64,000 nucleotides of DNA from Pholiota molesta (lineage: Eukaryota > Basidiomycota > Agaricomycetes > Agaricales > Strophariaceae): the NCBI GenBank assembly GCA_014925825.1, contig JACGCK010000007.1, forward strand, positions 744,001 to 808,000, written 5' to 3'. Below the pieces are notes generated by a model. The model worked only from the letters and a program-made list of their open reading frames with translations, was not told the origin of the DNA and did not search any database. A program made the position numbers and the translations under genes. Positions 26,321-37,199 of this stretch are shown one piece after another. Position 1 is the stretch's first letter; every line of letters starts with the position of its first letter.

Positions 26321-27394
26321 TGCGTGTGTTTCTTGATTTAGGAAAACGTGAAATGGATCTCTGTTGCAATATTAAGTATCTCTGTGCTGCGACCCGCCAT
26401 CTAGCTCTTCGTATCAAGCTCGAAGGAGTATATCCTTCTCCGATTGAAGAAGAACTTATTGTGGAAGAACGGAGAGGTGTCATTGGAATTTCTGGAATGT
26501 TGTCTAATGTGATCTAAAATGCGCATATACTGTTATGATAAGGTGAGTGAGTACTTGTGCTATTATCCTACGTAGTCGCCTATACTGACCGATCTTTACA
26601 GTAAGTGGACGTTTCATTACGGCTATAAGGCGTAAATATGCAGTTAGTCGGCGTATGCGCCGACCAATTCGGATCCTGCTTCGCTCATGGTCGACTTCCT
26701 TCTCCTAGAGTGATCGTATTCAAGGACACCTGATTAATTTGACCACTCTTCCTCCAAACGGCTGGCATCACATTACCCTGAATATGGAAACACACGCCAG
26801 CGCTTCATAACGTAAAGCAAGTACATATGCGCTCGGATGGTGAGTGGATTCGTGCACCACTGTTGTGTTGAATAAGCCTTACATATCTTCCTCGTTTCCG
26901 ATGTACTATCAGCAGTTTGAGCTATATTCAGATCGATCCTAATCTAAGATCCTAAGCATACGAAAAACGAAGTATTTCTTCAAAAGATGCGATCCGACCG
27001 CGAGCCTCATCTTTGTATTCGAATGCCTATGGGATCGACCCTGTCAGTGCCTATACTTATCTCGTTCTTAGACCTTCGACTTGTAAAGAACATTCTAAAT
27101 CTGTTCTCTGACATTCGTATTTCGTCATCCTGGGTCCGAATTTCAAGGAAATCGAGTAATCTTTTTGGTATGGAGGGCTGGAACCATTCCAGCCTGTACG
27201 GGCGCTCAATGTTCCGACGCTGCGCTGTGCATGCTAATAGATGGTGCAATGTTATGCAATGTGCTTTCTGGAACACTGATACTCATCGAAGGGTGACGTA
27301 CTGGCCAGTATAAAAGAACTCACGAACAAGGCCAACAACTTCATTCTATCAGCCATCTATCATCTACCACACTAATCAACTTACTAACTACAAC
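26321..27394. other. Intergenic region of about 1.1 kb
   Basis: No convincing gene. It contains a perfect 7-bp inverted repeat with a 4-nt loop at 26647-26664 and, at its right end, the promoter of the next gene. Confidence 0.4.
27309..27315 (+). promoter_or_regulatory. TATA box of the small conserved gene
   Basis: TATAAAA lies about 85 bp upstream of the ATG at 27395, a normal fungal distance. The leader between them is C/A/T-rich. Confidence 0.6.
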
Positions 27395-28016
27395 ATGTCT
27401 TCCAACATCGTCCTCCCCCAACTCGACCAGTGGGTGAAGAACCACATCACTGCTATCATCCAGGCGCAGACCCAGGCCGATCTGGAGAGCGCCGTCGACG
27501 CCTTCCTCGCGAAGAACGCCACGCTCGTCGTCAACGGCGCGCAGCTCTCCCAGGCCGACTTCGTGCAGCAGCTGTCGTCCGAGAACTTTGCGGAGGAAGG
27601 CGCGACTGTTACTTTTGGCGGCTCAGTCCAGGTGCCGGCTACCGCAGGCGATAATTTCACTGTACGTGTCTTCCCCGGATGACGTACTTGCGTTGTTGAG
27701 ATTCATCTGTTTTATCGTATAGGCTGGGTCTGTAGGCCTTTTCTATACCGCCGTCATCGCTGAGCGGTTCAGGATTCGTGATGCGCCCATTACTAGTCAA
27801 GTTACCGCTTCGCTGAACGTTGTGTAAGTATTTGAGAGATCGACTTGCACCAGTTTCCACATCACTCAATCATCTTCTTAGCGTTGGACCGGATCCCTCG
27901 ATCCCTAAGCCGCCTACTTCTCCCATCCATGGGTTCTTTGATCCAGGAGGGTTATGTCGTTGAATGAAGTCCGTCTCCAGGCCCCAGTGACGGATACCGC
28001 TACCACCACTCAGTGA
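27395..28016 (+). CDS. Small conserved fungal protein, probable NTF2-like fold
   Basis: About 150 residues in three exons. Exon 1 reads MSSNIVLPQLDQWVKNH and then an Ala/Gln-rich helical part with AVDAFLAKNATLVVNG, a pattern I associate with SnoaL/NTF2-like small proteins (inferred). Exon 2 gives AGSVGLFYTAVIAERF and RDAPITSQVTASLNVV, which would be the beta-sheet half. Exon 3 gives SIPKPPTSPIHGFFDP. One base seems to be lost at about 27944; with it the end reads RRVMSLNEVRL and stops at 28014-28016, otherwise it stops early at about 27961-27963. No function known to me. Codon use is strongly C-biased in exon 1, which together with the TATA box hints at good expression. Confidence 0.7.
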
Positions 28017-28133
28017 AAGGGATGCTGCATCCATCCTGCACTCTATGAGGCCAGGTTTGAATTATGATATCAGTGTAAATAATAGTTTTGTACATACTTG
28101 GTGCTTAAATGAGCGCTTGTAAAGTTCAGTGCT

Positions 28134-30235
28134 TCAGCTCCAACACTCCTCTATGAGCCTGCCGTCTTTGACCATAGTATCCACGTATCGTTTTGCCTCT
28201 TCGGCGGAATACCCTCCGTGTGTCTCAGCAGCGAATGCGATGGCTCCTTTACGGCGAGCGGCATTTGTTGGACGACCCGAAATCAGGATCCATCCTTTTT
28301 GTTCCCCACCAGCCTCCAGATGTGCTCTGCGTCATTTCGGATGATATCTTGGACATAATTCGTTTCTCCCCTCGGGCCCGTCTCGGAGAATGCGGTTCGG
28401 TACTGCAGTTTCCGTTCGGCGTATGCTTGCCATTCGGCGCTGTAATGTTGGTCCTTGGATGCAGATCGACATCCAAAATACAGAGTATTCGCTAATACAA
28501 AAAAAAATGCTCAAGGACCATGTTCGTAGTAAAATGTAAGAAATACGTACATCGTGCGCCGCTGTGTATCCGCTCTTCGATGACGGCTCGCATGGGCGCG
28601 ATCCCCGTCCCAGGCCCGACGCAGACCAGCGGCGTGTCGATCTTCAGCGGGAGGCGTATCGTGCCCTTCTTGAGCCCGACCTGCAGCGCATCGCCGGGTC
28701 TCAGGCCGGAGAGATAGGACGTGCAGACGCCCTTCCGCGGGAGCTTGAGCTTGGTGCGGTATTTGACCATGGCGACGCACAGGTGGATCTGGTGCGGGTG
28801 TTTCTGCGAGTTGGGGGTTAGTTAATGTGAGTGGGTGGACAAGGTGGTCTGTGGGACTTGCTTTGATGGAACTGGCGATGGAGAATTCTCGCGGGCGGAG
28901 AGGGGGGAATACGTCGAAGATGTAGTCGATAGGGATTTTGACGTGGCGGAATTCACTGAGGATCTCGTGTATTGTCCTCCGAACGCGGTAGCAGTACTCA
29001 TAGAGTTCGTCCTGTTATATGTCAGCCATGCAGCGCAGGAAATATCAGGAGAGGTGACTGGACTGACTGCACCGGCAGGAGAGAGGAATTCTTCCAATTT
29101 CTCCTTTTCCAGCTCATCAGACGTGAAATGTACAAGGTATTGGAAGAATGAGCGACGGGGAACGGCATTGAAGTTAAGGAAGCGCGTGAAGAGCCGCCGT
29201 AAGGTCGTTACTTCGGGCAGGTGATCGGGGAGAGACTGGTCAAATGCCAGTTGCTTGATTTCAAGGGGTTCATCTGCCCTATCTTCCCAACCCATCGTCG
29301 CTAGGAATGCGTCGACGTCCGAGGCCGATGCGGACGGGTGGATGACGGCCACATCTCCCGGTTCGTATCTGCATTTCCAATTCAGTGAATCAGAGGTTGT
29401 GGACATCAAGATCAGAAAGTTTCTCTTACTGCACATTGTCTTCAAACTCAAGCTCAATATGTCGGACGTCTTGATACCAATCATCTGCGGTGATCCTGGC
29501 GTTCGTCTTTACTATGCCCTGATGGTATTGCAGGTCAGCCTTCAGTGGATCTTGGAGGTGATCCAAGGTGGCTTGGGATGTTGGCGTTAGTGAAACGCGT
29601 GGTGGAGGTACATCGTTAGCGGGCGTAATTTCGACTCCGGGGGGTAAAGGAGCCATTTCCAGCAAAGTTTTTATAAGCTCGTCAGTCCAGGGCTGGAGAG
29701 CGCCATCTATTCTGAGTGAAATTAATGCTTGTTGTCTCCAAAATGGTTGAACATGACTCACCCGAAAGGATGTTGATCGTCTCCTTCTCCGCGTGCGTGG
29801 AACTCGCAAGCTCCCAACGATTCCATCCTCCTAGAAAGCTTCTTCGCAGCCCAGCAGAATTTTTCGTATGCAGTGTCCCCGAGACCGAACACGGAAAAAT
29901 ATAGATCTTCGAAGGTGTCGGGAGGCAGGTCTGAGCGCAGCAGATTGGTCCATAGTGGCGTCATAGATCGTGGCTCTACACCCGAGCCAGTTGTCGAACT
30001 ATGAAGATGACAATGCTTTCAGACAGGAGATCAGGCTTTCAAGGATTCAGCGCTTTCATTCATGAATCGTCCTGGTAATGACGCACCAACGAGAAGGTGT
30101 CTACACTTGCTACTCGGCAGCGAAAGGCGATCCTTCGACATTGACGAGCCACATAATCAGCCGCATCCTGTGCGTTCCCGTCTCGGTAGCGTAAACGACG
30201 AGCAAACTGCGGTCGTCCTCTTCTGGGATTGACAT
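28134..30235 (-). CDS. TAH18: NADPH-dependent diflavin oxidoreductase (TAH18/NDOR1 type)
   Basis: Passes electrons from NADPH via FAD and FMN to Dre2 in cytosolic iron-sulfur cluster assembly. The start at 30235 gives MSIPEEDDRSLLVVYATETG, the FMN-binding flavodoxin loop. Next come VIFI and STTGSGVEPRSMTPLW, then SVFGLGDTAYEKFCWAAKKL. The linker has YEPGDVAVIHP. The FAD domain has REFSIASS (about 28875) and the NADPH domain VCVGPGTGIAPMRAVIEER (about 28650-28600). The C-terminus is GRPTNAARRKGAIAF, then KRYVDTMVKDGRLIEECWS. Single-base losses are inferred near 30172 (in ETGTA), 29997 (VSTTG) and 28296 (T run on the plus strand, before GWILISG). One intron (28804-28861) uses a GC donor. It is divergent from LCL3 and convergent with the 27395 gene. 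Confidence 0.88.
28804..28861 (-). other. GC-AG intron in the diflavin reductase gene
   Basis: Minus-strand donor ATCAAA/GCAAGT, acceptor CTCGCAG/AAACAC. Removing it joins REFSIASSIK to KHPHQIHLCV in frame. Confidence 0.65.
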
Positions 30236-30405
30236 GACTGTTGTTATCAGATAAAAGTCGGAAGAGACGAGGCGTGGGAAGGACGCCTCTCAACTTGTGG
30301 CAGTCAGGCTGAGGTAGCGGCCGCCACCGTCAATGCAACTTTTGTTACATATACCCACTACTTACGACTCTAACGACATTCGACGGCACGACGCAGTCGC
30401 CGTAG
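30236..30405. promoter_or_regulatory. Shared promoter region between TAH18-like and LCL3-like genes
   Basis: The two start codons lie head to head about 170 bp apart, so any promoter elements must sit here or within the leaders. No TATA box is evident. Confidence 0.45.
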
Positions 30406-31647
30406 ATGATGCCCTGGCCATCGTGGATAACGCCTGAACAGAAGAACGCTACCGTCCAGGAGATAGATGGAGTCGTAACCAACTCAAGGCTGAATTCCAT
30501 GCATTGCCGCGTCCAGTGGCTGCTCTAACTGCCTTCGCGCTGGGATCGGCTGCAACATTGTCGTCTGTACTAGTATACAAGAGATATGGAAGGAGGATAC
30601 GGAATAGTGACTGGATCACTCCCAACTGCTTACGCGTAAACGATGGTTGAAGGGTGTCGTTACCAGGTGTGTATCCTCCCCATCAATGCCTGTAATTTGC
30701 CGCGTCAAATAACTTATGGATATGCCCAAAGCGTCGGGGATGCGGACAACTTTAGGTTCTTTCACACCCCAACTCTTGGAGGCTACTCATGGCCCCTAAA
30801 GTTCAGGCGTATACCCGCACTGTCGAAAGGTATTTACAGAGAGACTTGAGGCACCATTCTGGCTTGTGAGCCTTTCGTTGACACATTTGAAATGCTCATA
30901 GATTTGAAAGATGAGACGCTGCACATTCGGATTGCTGGCGTTGACGCCCCGGAGGTACTATTTACGTTCCTTTACAACCTTCTCCATTCATACCATATGG
31001 CTTCATCAAGGCGGCTCATTTTGGGAAGCCAGCCCAACCATATGCAGCCGAAAGTCTAGCTTGGCTGCGAAGTCGTATCCTCGGCAAAAAGGTCTACGTA
31101 CAACTGTTGAGAAAGGATCAATACTCGCGCATTGTGGGTGATAAGGTCGATCAAATATTTACCATTTTGTGTCTTAAAACCTCGCTTCCAGGTCAGTCAG
31201 GTCTATCTAGCCCCCGCGTCCTTCCCGGGTTCCTATTCTATGGCAAAAATCTGCCGGCTGAGATGCTGAAGGCCGGGTGGGCACTCACATATGAACAGGT
31301 ACGTTTCTTACTACCGTTATCCATGCGCAATTCTCATAGATATGACAGGCAGGTGCCGAGTATGGCAGATTAGGAAAAGAGGGTTATCTTCGGCTAGAAA
31401 CTCAGGCAAGGCAAGTAGAATATCATATTGCACACTGCTTTTCTGGCCCTGTATCGATATTTACTAAATTTACCTCAGAGATGCACGCAGAGGGATGTGG
31501 AAGGATGGCGTAAATGCTGAAACGCCAGCCGAATACAAACGTCGACATGCTTTGGCTACTACCCTTGAAGAGGCTGAAGCAGCGAAACCTACGACCAGAA
31601 AGAAGAGACCGCCACAAAGTTGGCCGAGACGTCTTTTGCCTTGGTGA
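30406..31647 (+). CDS. LCL3: LCL3-type membrane-anchored staphylococcal-nuclease-domain protein
   Basis: Probable endonuclease anchored in a mitochondrial or ER membrane by an N-terminal helix ([20 protein letters not shown]). Conserved blocks: [39 protein letters not shown], then after an intron [15 protein letters not shown] (about 30915-30955), [54 protein letters not shown] and [16 protein letters not shown]. The basic C-terminus ends RRLLPW with TGA at 31645-31647. The Arg and Asp/Glu pattern of the SNase active site ([15 protein letters not shown]) is retained. Single-base losses are inferred at about 30522 and at the A run 30638-30640. The start (ATG 30406 or 30409) is provisional. Confidence 0.83.
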
Positions 31648-31879
31648 TTATCATACCCCATCCTTGATGAAAGGAAACTGTATCTACTAGCCTGTGTGTA
31701 ACAGTTATTGATGGCGATATCATTTATATTTTCAGATCGTTCGTGGGCAATGTTATGAATGGGTGCCAGTGGCCCCGAAACACGTATCTTTAACGTAACT
31801 ATCTGAGGATACCCCACAACATTTCTGTTATAAAGCGGCCAATCCACTACGCTCGGTTGTATAGCGCTCGTCCACAGAA

Positions 31880-33134
31880 ATGGCACCCACACAGCGCCCA
31901 CTGCCTGTGGAGATCGTCGATTGTATTTTCCAGGACCTCCATACCAACGATTTTGAAAGCCTCAAAGGTGTTCGCTGACTTGTCGTGCATTTCTGCACCA
32001 TGCCAGAGCTTATCTTTTCCGCAATGTTACTGTCTCGGTAATACCAGACGGAGCAGTTGATACTCCTGGCCTAGGACCACCCAATGCAAGTGCTACGACC
32101 CCTACATTCCTATCATTTCTTGCCTCCGACCCCTACGTGGCTTCGAACATGTGTAATCTACGAATTCAGCCTAACGTACGGCACTCTTACAGTCATTCCC
32201 AAAGGCAATGGCAGGAGACAGCCAACCTACTCAATGACCTTCGTCTTAAATTGAAGTCCGTTCTTCATTTATCTATTCATTCATCTTTTATATCCGATTG
32301 GACTCTGGAGGATAAGGATCTGCGCATGGTTCTCATCCAGTTCTGGGAGCTCTCTACTCTCCATCACCTCGAACTCTACTATGTCACACTTTCGCGCCAG
32401 GATCTGCTGGACTTGACCAGAGTTCCGAAGTTGACTCTGGTAGGCACACGTTCTGTTGCGGATTATCCGTGGGTCGCCGTTCGGGACATCTGCCCTCCTC
32501 ACAACAACGAGAATGCAAGTGCGACTAGGCTACAGGATCTTTGTATCGTGCTCAGGAACCCTGAAGGGCTGAAGATATGTATACGTTGTACCAGCTGCTT
32601 TGAAGACCTTGAAGGCACTCAGGTGGCTGGCTAGCCCGTATGACGGTGAGCCTGTGGTTTGAAGGAACCGAATTTTATTTTGATACATTCTGTAGATGCG
32701 CAAGATACCTGCCTCCATGTCATGATCTTCAGATATTCCCCTTCTTACCTTTTTGGCCCTAACTTTTCCTCTCGATGGCGATAAATCCCTCTCAAACTTA
32801 CTGCACTGTTCAAGCGAAATGTTGGACGATGTGCCCTGCAGTCGTAGAGATTTTCTGCGACTACGATGATCCCAACGATCCCGGATGACACTCTTGAACG
32901 TTCTCCTCGAGTTGGGAAATTTGGACCAAATTCTCATGAGCGACGTTACACCGCACTAAAGAGGTTAGGATCGGTGTGAAGGAATGCAAGGGACTCGGGA
33001 AATCGCCCAAAGTCGTGAGGAATCGGCGGAATATCGAAAGTAATGAGGCGTTAGCTCTCTTCCAACGCAACCTTCCTCGTTCCTACTATCGTGGAATAAT
33101 TGTCGGTTATAAAAAGGTGGTGGACGACTTCTGA
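31880..33134 (+). CDS. F-box protein, left copy of duplicated pair
   Basis: N-terminal F-box: LPVEIVDCIFQDLHTNDFESL, then, after one apparently missing base at about 31968, CSLTCRAFLHHARAYLFRNV. The next long ORF (to about 32634) has alternating hydrophobic strands of the degenerate leucine-rich type seen in basidiomycete F-box families: SVLHLSIHSSFISDW, STLHHLELYYVTLSRQDLL and VPKLTLVGTRSVADYPW. An intron of about 60 bp near 32640-32700 is likely. The C-terminal part (ALFQRNLPRSYYRG, VVDDF) has several frame breaks. A 3' paralogue lies at 38935-40078. Function: presumably an SCF substrate adaptor, substrate unknown. Whether it is intact or a young pseudogene cannot be settled here. Confidence 0.6.
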
Positions 33135-33473
33135 GAATAGCCGCTCAAAGATAAGTCTCAGGTACATAGGTACTATTCCTGATTGCACGTTTTTTTAGAT
33201 GGAGGGAATCCATATCTGTCAAATCGAGATGGACATAATATGATGGCAGATCTGGCCCATCAAACAAACCACATACGTAGCTGCATTACGATTGTTTCTT
33301 CATCAAGTACCAGAGAAATAGCCAAAAGGCATACTTTATTAAATGGATAAACCAATGTCCAAAACAATTTGTAGAGAAGCGGAATCAAAGTCACTTTACA
33401 TAAAGCGAGCAGAGGGTAAACTGAACGGTCTGAGAACGTCCCAATTCATATCGAAAGGATCCCGAAATTTAGC
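33135..33473. other. Spacer between F-box and peroxygenase genes, left copy
   Basis: No gene. From about 33150 it matches 42800 onward of the right copy; the bases 33134-33150 mark the point where the P450 gene of the right copy has no counterpart. Confidence 0.6.
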
Positions 33474-34869
33474 CTAACTGCAAAGTTTAAGTAAAGGCTG
33501 GAACTTGAGTACATCCTCCTGCGAGGGCCCAAAGAAGAAGTCGAGGTTTTTATTCAAAGCAGCCAATAACGGGCCTTTGGCGTTGGGATAAAGGCTTCTA
33601 ACAGTGATGTTGACGAAATCGGTGTACAACTTGCAGCTGCCATTCGTAAAGGATGCGGAATTGGGGTCGAGTGTGTAGCTGTTGAGAGTGCCGTTGTTCG
33701 CGCCCGGCTCAATAGGATGGGGCTTGAAGATGGTATCAATCCCATTGCCAATTAAGTCGAGTCCCCAAGAGATATTCGATCGGAAGAAGTCGTCTGGCAT
33801 GCGGCTGTTCTGGAAAAATCCTCGGGCGACAGTCATATTCAAATGGAGTGGGTTTTCGTGTCGTCCATCAACAAAAAATGCGAGAGGAAAGACCGATTCT
33901 GCATATGCAGTGAAGTATCGAGGGATATAAAGTTAAACTGTGGGTTTGTGGCGATCGAGTCCTGAATGCGCTGGAATCGGAATTCTGCGGCCACGGAAAA
34001 TTGTAGAACCCGTCACCAAACTTGTTACTGAAGGCAGTGAGCTGAGAAGAGATTTTTTTTATTGAATACCAAAGTAAGACTATAGAACTGAAAAATCTCA
34101 CCTCATCAAAGAGACTTTCGTTGAAGCTGTGATTATCACCGAAGAAAGCATCAGCTAATTGCAGCAAAGTCAGTAATTAATTCCAATCCCGATGAATAAA
34201 AGAGCTCATACCACGCGTGGTGCTAGCGTCGCCCTCAAATACTCCATGAGTATCAAGACCACCAACGATGGCTGGTTTGGGGGGTCTGCGCCAGTCTTGG
34301 CAGTCTTTCCACCGATACTGAGGCGATCGGTAAGTAGATTTCCGTCCACTAGGTGCGCGGCATATGTGACAAAAACTGCGATATCGTTTCCCATATTGAA
34401 ACCTAATGCAATAAAACAACAGAGTAGGTGTCAGCTGCTAAATTCTGTTCCAAAGCCCTCAAAAGATACTGACCTTCTTGAACAGCGGTGATAATCTGAG
34501 ATGGAGAGGCAATTCCATTACGGGGGAGCCACTTTTGTAATGGTTGATAGACCAAATCAGTAATCTTGGAAATCGAATATATAAAAAAGATGGACGCACT
34601 CCATGAGAAGCCAGGGTGTTTAATCCGGGGCATGGCCTCTAATATCATTCTTTCCCGCGGGCTTCCATGGATGCAGAGGATCGTTGACCAGCTTTGCGCT
34701 TGTGTCATTTAGAGGCCCGGAGGTGAAGGGGGAGAGCGTATTGTGAGAGTAGGAATAATCTCGTCAAGCTCTCGAGAGGAAAGACCCGCAAGTGAGCATA
34801 GCTGGGGAAGGCCAACGCAAGATCAACTGTGAGAATTGAAGCTAGAAAGGCTAAGAAAAGGCGGGTCAT
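33474..34869 (-). CDS. Long-type unspecific peroxygenase (heme-thiolate), left copy, frame-broken
   Basis: Secreted heme-thiolate enzyme that uses hydrogen peroxide to oxygenate or oxidise organic substrates. Start at 34869 with a signal peptide, MTRLFLAFLASILTVDLALA. The sequence around the heme-ligand Cys reads CPGLNTLASHG after allowing one missing base at about 34632 (the PCP motif). MGNDIAVFVTYAAHLVDGN, FEGDASTTRG (EGD motif plus the Arg of long-type enzymes), FQRIQDSIATNPQ and the AAEFRF segment carrying the acid-base Glu follow. Then MTVARGFFQNSRMPDDFF and NLDFFFGP. Compared with the right copy, single bases are missing in several places, including the codons after GADPP, after FPSYA and after FFFGP; the last one removes the conserved AGGCTQV end. 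Each site is intact in the right copy. Confidence 0.82.
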
Positions 34870-37199
34870 TTTGGCAAATGTACGAGGCCGGGAGCTGGAG
34901 AAGGTACGTTTAGGAGAGCCTCTATTTATACGGTTCTTCCTTTACCGATTCAAAGGCTATTCGACTTGCTTTTGGAGATGTCACGATCTCACATCCCAAC
35001 ACTCATGGGAACAGGATACTGCGGCGCCTATGGTACAGCTTGTAGTTCATTACATGTTTGTTTTTAGAATACATGGTATTTAGCATATTTCGAAAGGCGT
35101 TTAGCGAGCAAAAACCAATGTCAGTCCTTCGGATGGCGTAGACATTTGATCCTTGGGGAAGGACGTCATCTGGAGGATACCGAGTTGCCGTGTCAAGGTT
35201 GGTCCAATGTGGGAGCTCGGATTTGTCGTTAAAACGACTATGACGGCGGCCTCCTCGTTGTTTACCTACATACACGCTAGTCAGCCTGCGGACGGGCGCA
35301 GCGAAAGAAAGGCTGTGTCACTGAGAGAAGTTTCATTTGAAGTTCGTGCTATGACCATGGGTCCAGATAAAGATCGACATGTGCAACAAGAGCAAGGTCT
35401 CGACGTATGGCTTTAAATTCGTTTATGGGGTATCGTCAAATCAGTCAACTATCTATGTACAGACTTTCTTGAGGATCAAGCTGAATGACGCGGCATACCC
35501 TGACATACCGCAATTCTCTCTCAGTAAACACTGCGGCCGAGGCCTGATAGTCATCAAATTAGGAATCCAAATCCAGAAATGATACAAATCTTATTGATCG
35601 ACATCCAGAAGAAGTTGTCGTAATTTTGGACCAATACTCTTTCTGGGGATGATAAATACTGTTCCTTTACTAATACTAGTATCCATCTTGATAATCCAAG
35701 TATAAGAAAGGTACCAAAGAACCTGTTTTGTTGACCTTCCGTGGTTACTGACACAACCCAGGCACAACTTCGGCGGTTCCGTGTACGGTCGTACTTGATG
35801 AGCATAGCCCAGAATCTACTTCACACTTTCTACATATATAGATTATACTTTAGGTGACAGCGATATAGGTACGTGCTTTTGCGAATTATCATCCATGCTA
35901 GATACATGGAAATATAATCACATTCGAATGCGCAGTCATCGATTTGAGTTTTCGAAAAAGTCAGGCTCGGTGGACTTGATTTGATGATATTAATCTTAGA
36001 TTTTGGTCAATGGGCAATGCGGTGTTGCTTTGATAGACCGACATGAAGTGGTTTAGCATTGTGGAGTCCGCAGTAGCAGTTCAGCAGGCGGACATAATTG
36101 AACCTTCGAGTCCCAAGCGGCCCAGTCCATGGACACATCGGAGGTATGTTTGGGAAATAAACGAAGTCGGAAAAGCAACCGCCGAGGTTGACTGTACGAA
36201 TAATAGATATGACCATCGTTTGGATTTTAGCTTTGGCTTTTCAAAAGGGAACATATGATAACAGCCGCTTTCGGAAACCAGAATGTATATCATTGACCCA
36301 AGTTAAAAAATCTGCTGACGTAGATCCAGGATGGACAAAAGAAGTTAAGGATAGTATATAATTAGTCCTATTGAAGACTGAAGTGCATGCATCACGTCCT
36401 CTACTCCCGTACTTGCAATCTGTCTTGATCTCTTTTATTTGAGCAGCGATTCTGATCCCTTGGCCATGGGCAAAAGTTACAGGTTTGACATCGGAGTCGG
36501 GCACTTGAGATAAATATTCTTTTGCCTTTGGCACAATTAAATTGGAAGCGAGATAGCTGCGTCGCACTCATTGGGTCCCGCGTAGTCTGAAGACCACTTT
36601 CAAGCTGTACTATAAGGACCAGGTAATACCGGTGGTTTGTTGCAACAATGCGTAGAAGACTCACCAGAGCCATGCCTGAATAAGTAGCTGCGCCACCATG
36701 TTTGTCCAGGTAAACGGTGACCGGACAGCGGCCCACATTAAAATTACGAGAGAATATTGTGAACAGCAAGAACATCAAGTACGCCGCGCTGCTGCGCTCC
36801 CTTGGCGCTCCCTGATGTCGCACAGGTACCCTACTGGCAAGGCAATGGCAAGGCTTTGTTATAGAAACAAGGGCACTTCTATTGCCCAACTTATAGTAGA
36901 CAAAGAATTGAAAAAATGTCTTTCTACCTTATATGTATTGACTCCTTGAATTCAAAGGCAGTCATTACGGCCAACAATTCATTCAATTATCTGCAATGGC
37001 TTCGTTCAAATCCGGTAATTATTCCCTATTGCGGGGATTGAAAATGCTTGGAAGTCACGTTGGAGTCACGGAATACGCGTCGCGCGACCACGCAGTGAAC
37101 GCACTGATCTTTCGGCCAAGTTCATCCATGGTCTTCTTCCAGTGATAACGCGAGGGTAGATTCTGGTACATCTCTTATTGCGTCGTCTCCAGACTTCAT
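34870..37199. other. Long spacer, left copy
   Basis: About 2.3 kb without a firm gene, matching 44521-47083 of the right copy. A minus-strand stretch at about 36240-36890 has a protein-like patch (VYLDKHGGAATYSG followed by a hydrophobic run), but it is broken and not clearly conserved in the right copy. It may be an old remnant. Confidence 0.45.
34923..34930 (-). promoter_or_regulatory. TATA box of left peroxygenase gene
   Basis: TATAAATA on the minus strand about 55 bp upstream of the start codon. The same element is kept in the right copy (44575-44582). Confidence 0.6.
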
